DNA of 64,000 nucleotides from contig CAMKKZ010000019.1 in NCBI GenBank assembly GCA_946413525.1, forward strand, positions 1 to 64,000, given 5' to 3'. The stretch comes from an uncultured Oribacterium sp. (GTDB lineage Bacteria; Bacillota; Clostridia; Lachnospirales; Lachnospiraceae). The notes beneath the pieces were generated by a model, which was not told the DNA's origin, made no database searches, and saw only the letters and a program-made list of their open reading frames with translations. The first letter of the stretch is position 1. Every line of letters starts with the position of its first letter. Position numbers and translations under genes: made by a program. Shown in pieces: positions 25,600-33,546 of this stretch.

Positions 25600-25800
25600 A
25601 TCCCACAGACAATCCGTTATGTCTGAGCGAGTTTAAAATGGTTGGATCATCACGTCATCCAACCAATAATGTTCGCGATCCGCGGCGTGCCTGAGTGAGT
25701 TTGAATGTGACCGGATTATCATACAATGACTCAGGATATATCCGTAATCCACACTATGCCTGAGTGAATTTGAATGTAATCGAATCATCACTCAGACAGT
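25600..25800. repeat. ~63-bp tandem repeat
   Basis: Three imperfect units of the type CTGAGTGAGTTTGAATGTA followed by a variable block ending near ATCATCA. They occupy the gap upstream of the membrane-anchored gene and downstream of the small minus-strand gene. Confidence 0.6.
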
Positions 25801-25955
25801 GCTTCCTGTTTTCCCTGATATTTCCTGATCAGGCGAACGGTTTCATCAATGGAGATTCTCCCTTCAATGCCCAGCATGAATTTGTTGATCTGCTCTCCGG
25901 TCCAGCCAAGAGCCTCCAGAATCTGGATAAAATTTGCATTTTCCGTCATGTTCAT
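25788..25955 (-). CDS. Small conserved-looking protein (55 aa)
   Basis: MNMTENANFIQILEALGWTG..., 55 residues, mostly helical, ending 'IRKYQGKQEALSE'. A near-perfect AAAGGAGGGGGA ribosome site lies before the ATG at 25955, which decides the start over the longer frame to 26015. I recall similar short proteins in Lachnospiraceae but no function. It lies downstream of the HExxH gene on the same strand and may be cotranscribed with it. Confidence 0.65.
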   Translation of the reverse strand: MNMTENANFIQILEALGWTGEQINKFMLGIEGRISIDETVRLIRKYQGKQEALSE

Positions 25956-26001
25956 GGATTCCCCCTCCTTTCCAGTTATCAGAGCGGTCTTTTGCTTATT
26001 T

Positions 26002-26102
26002 ATAGTAAACGTCAAAACTATCTTTACTTTGAATGTCTGGAAGCCTCAGTCAATGGCTGATGATACAAATGTCAAAGCAAAGATAAAAATGTCGTTTACT
26101 AT
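26002..26102. repeat. Long imperfect hairpin
   Basis: Arms of about 36 bases (starting ATAGTAAACG and ending CGTTTACTAT, 10 bp perfect at the tip) with internal mismatches, around a ~30-base centre. It lies between the HExxH gene and the small gene. It could be a terminator/processing site or a MITE-like remnant. Confidence 0.6.
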
Positions 26103-26113
26103 GATTTTTTGAT

Positions 26114-26665
26114 TCAGGCCACTTCGTCGAAGTTTTGACCCAGTATGCCGTGCGCGTCCCCGGCTTTCGTTTTGCCGTTCGCTTTTCCCGCGGCTCCGCG
26201 GTCAACAGGATAGGAAATTTTCGTGTGGGTCACGCCGCCGGCCGTAAAGGGGCGGCCACATTCCGGGCAGACCGAGTTTTTGACAGAAACGGATGCCTGC
26301 AGAACCTTTCCTCCGCCTTCCCTGGCTTTCTGATAGGCATTCGCTACATGTTCCTGTTCATGGGAACGTACGCGGGAGGCGGAATCTCCCGGCGAGATGT
26401 GGGTGGCGGACTTGTAGGAAACCATTTCATCGGAACCGTCCTGATATTTCCGGGATGCGCAGGTGGCACATTCGATCTGGCCGGATTTTTTCAGACCCCG
26501 GATCTCCGCATCGGAAAGTCCGGCATCCTTGGCCTCCTGCTCTGTGTGAATCTGGAATTTGGATACGGTGCCGTCCTGGGAAAGCGGAAGGGGATGGCCG
26601 CCCGTCTGGGATGACCAGTTTGCTGTCCTGATTCCCTGCATTGCGCCATAAATGCCGCTGATCAT
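26114..26665 (-). CDS. Putative zinc metalloprotease-like protein (HExxH between two CxxC pairs)
   Basis: 183 aa. A CxxC knuckle ('IECATCASRKYQDGSDEMVSYKSATHIS') is followed by 'SRVRSHEQEHVANAYQKARE', where HEQEH is an HExxH zinc site, and a second knuckle 'NSVCPECGRPFTAGGVT'. This layout is that of SprA-related-type small proteins of Firmicutes; protease activity is predicted from HExxH only. AAGGAGGG lies 6 bases before the ATG at 26665. No signal peptide. Its neighbour is the small 55-aa gene downstream. Confidence 0.7.
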   Translation of the reverse strand: MISGIYGAMQGIRTANWSSQTGGHPLPLSQDGTVSKFQIHTEQEAKDAGLSDAEIRGLKKSGQIECATCASRKYQDGSDEMVSYKSATHISPGDSASRVRSHEQEHVANAYQKAREGGGKVLQASVSVKNSVCPECGRPFTAGGVTHTKISYPVDRGAAGKANGKTKAGDAHGILGQNFDEVA

Positions 26666-26901
26666 ATTTCCCTCCTTATTAAAGTGGTTTATGAGCCATT
26701 ATAATTCCGACAAATAACTGCGGTATCGCAAGCTATATGGCTCTTTTCTGTCTATGCGTGCATCCATCCATAATCTTCGTGATCCGAATGCCCATGAGCC
26801 GCATATTTGTGAGGCTCATGAGCTTAAGCTTTTAGAAAATTATTATAACAGCTTTTGCATGGCTTGTCCATGGAAGCGATATGATTATGAAAATGGCCGG
26901 T

Positions 26902-27924
26902 TCAGCTTTTTTTGTCCAGCCTGTCTACGGCTTTGATGGCTTCTATGATGAATTGATCCCGTTTTTCAAGATCTTTCGCGAGGTCTTTGCCGGACCAGTC
27001 ATAGAAGCCTTTGCCTGTTTTCGCGCCCAGGTTTCCATCGGTCACAAGCTGGCGCAGCAGTTGGTTGCCCTGGTGTTCGTCGCAGATCGTGGGGAGAACG
27101 GAGTCCTGGACGGAAAGGGCCAGGTCCAGTCCGATGCAGTCCAGATGTTCCAGCGGACCCCACTCCGCAAGGCGCATTCCGATGCCTTTTCCTATGGCGG
27201 TGTCCACATCCTCCGCGCTGGCAAGGCCGGAGGCCACGATGCTGATGGATTCGCGGATCACTGCCTGGAAGATTCGTCCGAGCAGTTGCCCGGGAAGGTC
27301 CTTCTCTACGAGCACGGGCGCTTTTTTCCAGACCTTCAGCTCATCCCTGACCTGGACGGCCACGGCCCTTTCGGTCCTGTCACCGACGACGACCTCGACC
27401 AGCGGGATAAGGTGGGGTGGAAGCCAGAAATGCGTTGTAACCGTGCGCTCCGGATGCGCGACGCATTTCGCCCCGATGTCCGTGATCCTCAATCCGCTGG
27501 TAGTGGAGCAGAGCGGCACCTCCGGCGGAAGCAGGTCGTCCAGCGTGCGGAACATGTCCTGCTTTAACGGGAGATTTTCCGGGATGGCTTCGATGACCAT
27601 GACGGCCTTTTTGGCTGAAGCGGGCAGATCCACGCTGCCCTCGATCAGGCCTTTTGCCCTTTCGGATTCCTCCTCACTGTCCAGACCGTTTTCCCGGCGG
27701 ATGGCTATGCAGGCAAGGGCATTTTCCACGCCTTTCTCCACGTGTGAAAGATTATGTCCCAGAAGGATGGTGGGATGTCCCGAAATGGCGCTCATGGCGG
27801 CAATGCCGCTTCCCATCATGCCGTTTCCGACCACGAGCACTGTGCCCTCCCGCAGCCTCCCGCCGGCGCCGGCACTGCCGCTGCCGTTTTCGTTCTCATT
27901 ATTGTCGTTATAAATGATGTCCAT
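26902..27924 (-). CDS. 3-hydroxyacyl-CoA dehydrogenase-family NAD-dependent dehydrogenase
   Basis: 340 aa. N-terminal Rossmann motif 'GTVLVVGNGMMGSGIAAMSAISG' after a ~25-residue Asn/Gly-rich leader. Catalytic region 'HPERTVTTHFWLPPHLIPLVEVVVG' (His of the family HF(W/F).P motif). C-terminal helical domain 'GIGMRLAEWGPLEHLDCIGLDL' and 'GNLGAKTGKGFYDW'. Family members oxidise 3-hydroxyacyl-CoA or small hydroxy acids such as L-gulonate; given the sugar-acid cluster at 30.5-42 kb the latter is plausible but unproven. The ATG at 27924 follows AAAGGAGGAAAC. Monocistronic. Confidence 0.85.
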   Translation of the reverse strand: MDIIYNDNNENENGSGSAGAGGRLREGTVLVVGNGMMGSGIAAMSAISGHPTILLGHNLSHVEKGVENALACIAIRRENGLDSEEESERAKGLIEGSVDLPASAKKAVMVIEAIPENLPLKQDMFRTLDDLLPPEVPLCSTTSGLRITDIGAKCVAHPERTVTTHFWLPPHLIPLVEVVVGDRTERAVAVQVRDELKVWKKAPVLVEKDLPGQLLGRIFQAVIRESISIVASGLASAEDVDTAIGKGIGMRLAEWGPLEHLDCIGLDLALSVQDSVLPTICDEHQGNQLLRQLVTDGNLGAKTGKGFYDWSGKDLAKDLEKRDQFIIEAIKAVDRLDKKS

Positions 27925-27970
27925 GTTTCCTCCTTTTTTGAACTGTTCAGCCCCACCTTGCATAAATTGG

Positions 27971-28080
27971 CCGATTAGCCCCGCAGGCACTTCGCCATGT
28001 CACAATTATTCAGAGAGCTGATCATGTCATCAAAATGATTTGCCCGCAGGCACTTTGCCATGTCACAACCTGGAGTGATT
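27971..28080. repeat. Dispersed repeat F, two copies
   Basis: Two units 'GCCCCGCAGGCACTTCGCCA' / 'GCCCGCAGGCACTTTGCCA' each followed by TGTCACAA and a variable block. Related units are at 41957 and 53318. Immediately followed by family E. Confidence 0.6.
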
Positions 28081-28089
28081 AAAACATGG

Positions 28090-28280
28090 CCATACTTTGA
28101 CTTAATGCCGCAGGCGTTGAGTCCCATTTGTGTCGCGCCAGCGGCACAAATGAAGTATGAAAAGCTTGCTTTTCATACTTGACTTGATGCCGCAGGCATT
28201 GAGTCCCATTTGTGGACGCGTCGGCGGCACAAATGAAGTATGAAAGGACCTTTCATGATTTCTTTGTGAGGCGGGGTCCC
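28090..28280 (-). repeat. Hairpin-string element, family E, tandem pair (28.1 kb)
   Basis: Two head-to-tail copies (28090-28180 and 28181-28265), each with the three family hairpins, followed by the GTGAGGCGGGGTCCCATG module. The second copy has a mutated AGTATGAAAGGACCTTTCATGATT hairpin. Confidence 0.85.
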
Positions 28281-28353
28281 ATGACCGCAAGTCTGAAAGG
28301 ATCTTTGAGTGAAAGACATCGTTGGGGTCATGAAACATTTCTTTGTTTCAAAC

Positions 28354-30024
28354 TTATGCACGAAATGCCACTTTCTTCACGAGTGCTGTTTTTTGAAAGA
28401 AGGCGACAGCGTAACATAATATTGAATTGTATCCGTAAAGGTCTTCCGCATATCTTTTGTCTGTAATCTGTTCCATTCCTTTCAGCGCGGACTTTTCCAT
28501 ATTTTCCAGGCTGCTTGCTTTTTTTGCCTCGATCACGATGGCCCGATGCCTGTCATCGTCCCGGAGAATGATATCTGTCCTCCCTAATCCGTGTTCCAGG
28601 TTGGATTCGACTTCATAACCCAGGCCTGTAAAGATTCCCGCGAGAAAGGCATGGTAGAAGTTCTCATGGTAGTCATGGTAGCTGATTGTTTTCCATAGGA
28701 GATCCGACATGATCTGCGAGGCGGAGGCCTCGTCGCCGTTCCACAAAGCTTCCATCAGGGCATGCTGGTTTACGGGGTTCAGGCTGTCCCTGAAGACAGA
28801 GACGATTTTTTCTTCAAATAAATCCGCAATCTCCCGGTTTGGAATCCTGAGCGAAATGCTTTTACCCTTCTGGAACTTGTCTTTTTTTGTAAGGTAACCC
28901 GTCATGAAAAGTGCCGTCCATAGCTTGTCTTCCGTGCCATGCAGCATATCATAAGTCATGTCGTCACAAATGTCCTCGCTTATGGTTCCCCCGTTCATCA
29001 GTATCTCGAATTTGCGGGAAACTTTTATGTTTTGCCTTGAAAGGATGTTTTTGATGATGTCATTTCCGCTGGTGTTCGACCAGTAGTTTTCCGGAACTGC
29101 ATCTTCTTCCGGATCTGCCGTGAGGTCGGCGATGTAGTTTGCCACGTCCCACGGGCAGAATATTTCCGAATTTCCGAATATATAACCATCATACCATTCC
29201 CGTATAATTGCAAACTTGTCAGATTGCTTCGCTGCGGCAAGGAACGCGCGGACTTCTCCGGGGGTGAAGCCGAAGCTTGTGCTGAATGCTTTGTTCAGAA
29301 TGGAATAGGGTTTGAAATTATTTGTGCCGGTAAAGACGGATTCTTTGGCAATGCGGAGGCATCCGGTGACAACGGCAAATTTCAGATATCGGTTTGTCTT
29401 CATTCCCTCGTCAAACAGGCTCCGTACAATATCCAACATTTCATTATAATAATTGTGTTCGGAGGCTCCGGACAGTGGCACGTCATACTCGTCTACAAGC
29501 AGGATCACAGGTTTTCCGAAATGGTCATGAAGCATTCTTGTGAATAGTTTTAAGGATTTGCAAACATCCGCTATGTCGGCTTCTTCGTAGCGCAGGCGTT
29601 CAAAAATGGCTTTGTCCGCCTGGTCAACGGCACTGCTTTCCAATAAAAAAATGTTTTCTTTCGCCAGATCTGCAAGCCGTCCCTTGAGGAGGCCATACGA
29701 TTTCTCATAGCTGAGACCCTCTATCCCCTTTAGGGAAATGAAGAGGACGGGGTGGCTGTTCATCCACTGCCTGCAGAAGCTTTCGTGTTTTGCCACTTCC
29801 AATCCCCTGAACAGTTCCCTGCTGTCCCTTCGAATGTCAAAGAAGCTTGCCAGCATACTCATGGCCAATGTCTTTCCGAAGCGCCTTGGCCTTGTAAAGA
29901 GAGAGACGGAATTGTTTGCGTTGATTAATTTTTGAATTAATTCGGTCTTGTCTACATAATACGAGCCTTCCTGGCGTATTGCCTCGAAGTCTTCTTTTCC
30001 TACGGCTACACGGAAAAAAGCCAT
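28354..30024 (-). CDS. AAA-ATPase-like / PD-(D/E)XK nuclease domain protein (DUF1703 type)
   Basis: 556 aa, same family as the gene at 14679. N-terminus 'FRVAVGKEDFEAIRQEGSYYVDKTELIQKLINANNSVSLFTRPRRFGKTLAMSMLASFF' with the P-loop-like RPRRFGKT, 'PVILLVDEYDVPL' as Walker B and 'REWYDGYIFGNSEIFCPWDVANYI' as the family signature. The C-terminal nuclease-like domain is 'FTGLGYEVESNLEHGLGRTDIILRDDDRHRAIVIEAKKA' with Asp, Glu and Lys in the PD-(D/E)XK order (D..I, EAK). Function is uncharacterised; such genes vary in number between strains. Flanked on both sides by family E repeats. Confidence 0.9.
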   Translation of the reverse strand: MAFFRVAVGKEDFEAIRQEGSYYVDKTELIQKLINANNSVSLFTRPRRFGKTLAMSMLASFFDIRRDSRELFRGLEVAKHESFCRQWMNSHPVLFISLKGIEGLSYEKSYGLLKGRLADLAKENIFLLESSAVDQADKAIFERLRYEEADIADVCKSLKLFTRMLHDHFGKPVILLVDEYDVPLSGASEHNYYNEMLDIVRSLFDEGMKTNRYLKFAVVTGCLRIAKESVFTGTNNFKPYSILNKAFSTSFGFTPGEVRAFLAAAKQSDKFAIIREWYDGYIFGNSEIFCPWDVANYIADLTADPEEDAVPENYWSNTSGNDIIKNILSRQNIKVSRKFEILMNGGTISEDICDDMTYDMLHGTEDKLWTALFMTGYLTKKDKFQKGKSISLRIPNREIADLFEEKIVSVFRDSLNPVNQHALMEALWNGDEASASQIMSDLLWKTISYHDYHENFYHAFLAGIFTGLGYEVESNLEHGLGRTDIILRDDDRHRAIVIEAKKASSLENMEKSALKGMEQITDKRYAEDLYGYNSILCYAVAFFQKTALVKKVAFRA

Positions 30025-30088
30025 TAAAGGTCCTCCTCTGTTGGATAGAGCGTATTTTGACCAGGTCGCTGTTTGATGAAAAAAGTGG

Positions 30089-30172
30089 GAGTATGAAAAG
30101 CAAGCTTTTCATACTTCGTTTGTACCGCAGGCCAGGCTCAAATGGGACTCAACGCCTGCGGCATCAAGTCAA
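30089..30172 (+). repeat. Hairpin-string element, family E (30.1 kb)
   Basis: One copy with AGTATGAAAAGC-AA-GCTTTTCATACT and GACTCAACGCC-TGC-GGCATCAAGTC hairpins; the middle ATTTGTG hairpin is partly decayed. Lies 65 bp before the start of the minus-strand ATPase gene. Confidence 0.8.
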
Positions 30173-30247
30173 TGCGTATCCCGGCCATGTTGCTTTTTGA
30201 CAAAAAGCGATGTCGTATTTCGATGAAATTAAAAAACTTTACGTTCA

Positions 30248-30273
30248 AACTTGTTTTGTGCTTCAAACAAGTT
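30248..30273. promoter_or_regulatory. Inverted-repeat operator upstream of the dehydrogenase gene
   Basis: Perfect arms AACTTGTTT and AAACAAGTT separated by 8 bp. It overlaps a likely promoter (-35 TTGTGC at 30256, 17-bp spacer, -10 TATACT at 30279). The same arms and spacing recur at 33179 before the substrate-binding protein gene, so one regulator probably controls both. No such regulator gene is in the window. Confidence 0.65.
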
Positions 30274-30374
30274 GCGTTTATACTAGAATTATTGCACAAT
30301 ATGGTATGAAAATCAACAATAGGCTTTGTAAATTGTATTCACAGGGATATGTATTTCCATGTGAGTGTTAATGT

Positions 30375-30452
30375 AAGTATGAAAGGCAAGCCTTTCATAC
30401 TTCATTTGTGCCGCTGGCGCGACACAAATGGGACTCAATGCCTACGGCATGG
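30375..30452 (+). repeat. Hairpin-string element, family E (30.4 kb)
   Basis: Hairpins AGTATGAAAGGC-AA-GCCTTTCATACT and ATTTGTGCCG..CGACACAAAT are intact. The third is truncated (GGACTCAATGCCTACGGCAT, then GGTGTTTTG). It lies between the operator and the dehydrogenase gene, so it is probably in the 5' leader of that mRNA. Confidence 0.8.
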
Positions 30453-30500
30453 TGTTTTGTAACTGTTTAAATCGTTATCGTTTTTAAGGAGGAGAGGTAT

Positions 30501-31532
30501 ATGAAAGCAATTAAGTTGGCGGAGCCCTGGAAGATTTCCTGTGTTGAACTGGACAAGCCGGTCCCGAAGGAGGGCGAGGCGCTGATCAGGATCGTCACGG
30601 CCGGTATCTGCGGAAGTGACATTGGCGCGTTCCGCGGCACGAATGGACTTGTGACCTACCCGAGGGTCATCGGACATGAGCTGGCCGGCATTATCGAGGA
30701 AATCCCGGCGGACAATCCGAAGGGCCTGAAGGCCGGGGACAGGGTCGTGGTGGATCCTTACATTTACTGCGGCCATTGCTATCCCTGCCGGATCGGGAGG
30801 ACGAACTGCTGCACAGATCTCCATGTGCTGGGCGTGCATGTGGACGGCGGCATGGCGGAGTATTTCTGCCACCCGGCGAATATGCTGGTGAAGATTCCTG
30901 AGGGGATGAGCTGGGTGGAGGCCGCCATGGCGGAACCGCTGACCATCAGCCTGCACGGGATTCATCGCGGCGGTTTTAAGGAAGGGGAGTTCTGCGCGGT
31001 CATCGGCGCGGGCCCCATCGGCCTTGCCGCGGGCATGGTGGCCCAGGCTTACGGCGGACATGCCATCATGCTGGATCTGGTTCAGGAACGCCTGGACTTC
31101 GCGAAGTCCGTCGGCATCGAGCATGTGATCAACTCCGGGAAGGAGGATGTGGTCGCGCGCATCAGGGAGATTACCAACGGCGACATGGCGCAGCAGGTCA
31201 TGGAGTGCTCCGGGGCGAACGCGGCGATCCGTTCCACGCTTGACTACGTATCCAATGCCGGCAGAATTACCTTCACCGGCTGGCCGAAGAAGGAGACCAG
31301 TATCCCGACCGACCTCATTACCAAGAAGGAAGTGGACATCCGGGGCGCAAGGACCAGCGCCGGCGAGTTCGAGGAGGCTCTTGAACTGATCCGGACGAAG
31401 AGGGTGGATATGAACCGTCTCCTCACGAAGGTCGTGCCGATTGACGAGGCCGCGGAAACATTGATCGACATCGAGAAGAATCCCGGGAATTACATGAAGG
31501 TCGTTGTGCAGGTGGCCGCGGATATTCAGTAA
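30501..31532 (+). CDS. Zinc-dependent alcohol/polyol dehydrogenase (MDR family)
   Basis: 343 aa. Catalytic zinc motifs: 'TAGICGSDIGAFRG' (Cys) and 'PRVIGHELAGII' (GHE). Structural zinc cysteines in 'YIYCGHCYPCRIGRTNCC'. Rossmann motif 'CAVIGAGPIGLAAGMVAQAYGG'. The family includes sorbitol, threonine and L-gulonate 5-dehydrogenases; the sugar-acid cluster context suggests oxidation of a polyol or aldonate. AGGAGGAGAGG precedes the ATG. The next gene starts 231 bp downstream across a tandem repeat, with no terminator seen, so cotranscription is possible. A related dehydrogenase is at 38533. Confidence 0.87.
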   Translation: MKAIKLAEPWKISCVELDKPVPKEGEALIRIVTAGICGSDIGAFRGTNGLVTYPRVIGHELAGIIEEIPADNPKGLKAGDRVVVDPYIYCGHCYPCRIGRTNCCTDLHVLGVHVDGGMAEYFCHPANMLVKIPEGMSWVEAAMAEPLTISLHGIHRGGFKEGEFCAVIGAGPIGLAAGMVAQAYGGHAIMLDLVQERLDFAKSVGIEHVINSGKEDVVARIREITNGDMAQQVMECSGANAAIRSTLDYVSNAGRITFTGWPKKETSIPTDLITKKEVDIRGARTSAGEFEEALELIRTKRVDMNRLLTKVVPIDEAAETLIDIEKNPGNYMKVVVQVAADIQ

Positions 31533-31559
31533 GGATTCGCGATCTAAAGCAGAAGCGGT

Positions 31560-31665
31560 GCCATGAGCTGTGAAATGGATAATGAGACGGCCGCCGCGGT
31601 TTATGCGGTAGATTGGATAATGAGACGGTTGCCGCAGTTTGGATAATGAGTCGGTCACGGCAGTC
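31560..31665. repeat. Tandem repeat between dehydrogenase and LarA-like genes
   Basis: Three to four imperfect units of the type GGATAATGAGACGGTTGCCG, 30-45 bp apart, in the 231-bp gap 31533-31763. Confidence 0.6.
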
Positions 31666-31763
31666 ATGCTGCGGGAATGGGGACCGGGCGGCCGCTGCGG
31701 TTCATGCTGCGGATTGGTCAGTCAGACGTTTTCCCCGGCTCGTGGCGCCGGATGGGTAATATT

Positions 31764-33032
31764 ATGAAGGAAATATTCATAGAAGAAGAGGGAAGCATTA
31801 CCAGGGAACAACTGGAAAATGTGATGCGGGAGATGGCGGAGCAGTTCCCGGAGGCGAAAAAGGTGCTGATCGTGCCGCCGGATTTCACCCGCTGCTATTC
31901 CTGCGCGGGCGAAATCACGCAGATCCTGTACCGGGTCTTTGCGGGGCGCGGCGCGCTGGTGCATGTGATCCCGGCGCTGGGGACGCATATGCCCATGAGT
32001 GCGGAGGAGAAGGAAGCTTTCTTTGCCGGCGTGGTGCCGGAGGAGAATTTCCTTGTCCACCATTGGCAGACAGACACGGTGAAGCTGGGGACGGTGCCCT
32101 CTGAGGTCGTGAGCGAGATCAGCGGGGGCCTGTTCCGGCAGGAAATCGATGTGGAGGTGAACCATCTCCTGGTGGACGGTGGCTATGACCTGGTGCTTTC
32201 TGTGGGGCAGGTGGTGCCTCATGAGGTGGTGGGCATGGCGAATTACTCCAAAAACCTCTTTGTCGGGCTGGGCGGCCGGAGCATGATCAATGAAAGCCAT
32301 ATGCTCTCCGCCGTTTGCGGCATGGAGAAGGCTCTGGGAGTCGTCGATTCCCCTGCCAGGAAGGTTTACGACTATGCCCAGAAGCATTACATTGACGGGA
32401 AGATCCCGGTGGTCTTCCTGCAGACCGTGACGGTGCAGGAGGACGGCGGGACAGTGCTCAAGGGCTGCTTCATAGGGGAAAGCCGGAAGCCCTTTGAGCG
32501 GGCCGCGGTTCTTTCGCAGAAGCTGAATATCGTCCATGTGGGCCGCCGGGCAAAGAAGGTGGTGACGTACCTTGACCCGAAGGAGCTGAAGACCACCTGG
32601 GTCGGAAACAAGGGCATTTACCGGACAAGGATGATCGTGGAGGACGGCGGGGAGCTTGTCGTCATGGCTCCCGGCGTCATTGCCTTTGGCGAGAACGAGG
32701 AAATGGACCGGATGACCAGGCGCTTTGGCTACAAGGGGAGGGATTACATCCTGAAGCTTTATGAGGAGGGCGCTTTCGAGGGCCGGGTAATGAGCGCGGC
32801 TCATCTCATCCAGGGGTCTTCTGATGGGCGTTTCACCATTACCTATGCCACAAGGCCGGAAAACCTCTCGAAGGAGGAGGTGGAGTCCGTGGGCTTCCGC
32901 TGGGCGGATTATGAGGAGACGGCCAGGCGCTATCCGCCTGAAACGCTGAAGGACGGCTGGCACACGGGGGAGGACGGAGAGGAGTTCTATTACGTGGGGA
33001 CGCCGGCGGCCGGACTCTGGAAGGCGGATTAA
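31764..33032 (+). CDS. LarA-like nickel-pincer racemase/epimerase-family protein
   Basis: 422 aa. The N-terminal domain has 'VLIVPPDFTRCYSCAGEI' in place of the LarA D-x-TRP strand motif and 'VIPALGTHMPMSAEEKEAF', the G-T-H-x-P region whose His contacts the cofactor. Then come 'YDLVLSVGQVVPHEVVGMANYSKNLFVGLGGRSMINESHML', equivalent to the catalytic 'SVG...PH..AG..GG.K....G' segment, and a conserved C-terminal domain. LarA enzymes use a nickel-pincer nucleotide and racemise or epimerise 2-hydroxy acids. No larB/C/E cofactor genes are in the window. The start is uncertain (31752 or 31764), as neither has a good ribosome site. The cluster implies a sugar-acid substrate. Confidence 0.78.
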   Translation: MKEIFIEEEGSITREQLENVMREMAEQFPEAKKVLIVPPDFTRCYSCAGEITQILYRVFAGRGALVHVIPALGTHMPMSAEEKEAFFAGVVPEENFLVHHWQTDTVKLGTVPSEVVSEISGGLFRQEIDVEVNHLLVDGGYDLVLSVGQVVPHEVVGMANYSKNLFVGLGGRSMINESHMLSAVCGMEKALGVVDSPARKVYDYAQKHYIDGKIPVVFLQTVTVQEDGGTVLKGCFIGESRKPFERAAVLSQKLNIVHVGRRAKKVVTYLDPKELKTTWVGNKGIYRTRMIVEDGGELVVMAPGVIAFGENEEMDRMTRRFGYKGRDYILKLYEEGAFEGRVMSAAHLIQGSSDGRFTITYATRPENLSKEEVESVGFRWADYEETARRYPPETLKDGWHTGEDGEEFYYVGTPAAGLWKAD

Positions 33033-33178
33033 GCCCTTGCCTGTTTTTTGCCGTTGCGAACGGCATGTGCCGGCGCGGTGGTGTATGGAAGGCGAATTGA
33101 GCCATGATCTTACAAGCTTTTGAGATTTGTGCAAATTGAACAAAACAAAACCGGGATCATTGTACTATATTCACGAAT

Positions 33179-33204
33179 TACTTGTTTTTTACATCAAACA
33201 AGTT
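33179..33204. promoter_or_regulatory. Inverted-repeat operator upstream of the ABC transporter operon
   Basis: TACTTGTTT and AAACAAGTT with an 8-bp spacer; one base differs from the operator at 30248. It lies about 340 bp before the substrate-binding protein gene. The intervening 33280-33480 is a tandem repeat (see separate entry), and a promoter could not be placed with certainty. Confidence 0.6.
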
Positions 33205-33284
33205 GATTATTATTTCATTTGCATTAATATAAATATAAATTTCTTTACGGAATTTGAGCATTTTGGCAATCGGTAGAGGCGGCA

Positions 33285-33485
33285 GGAAAGCAAAGGCTGT
33301 ACAGGCGCGTGGAGAGCGCGGAAGCGCGGGCATTATGGATGCATAGGAACGCGGAAGCGCGGGGCTTTTTGTTGAGACTGACGACATCGTTGTGACATCA
33401 TGGACGCGCAGAGAGCATGGAAGCATAGCAATCATGGACGCGCAGAAAGCGCGGAAGCATAGCGATCATGGATGTGCGGGAAGCG
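33285..33485. repeat. Tandem repeat in the leader of the transporter operon
   Basis: Imperfect units of the type 'GCGCGGAAGCATAGC' and 'ATCATGGACGCGCAGA' repeated five to six times. Present in the 5' region of the LivK-like gene, so it is probably transcribed. Confidence 0.65.
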
Positions 33486-33546
33486 CGGATGTACGGGCGG
33501 AATGTACCTGCAGCTTTACCGGAAACAAAGGAGGAGTATTTTGGTT

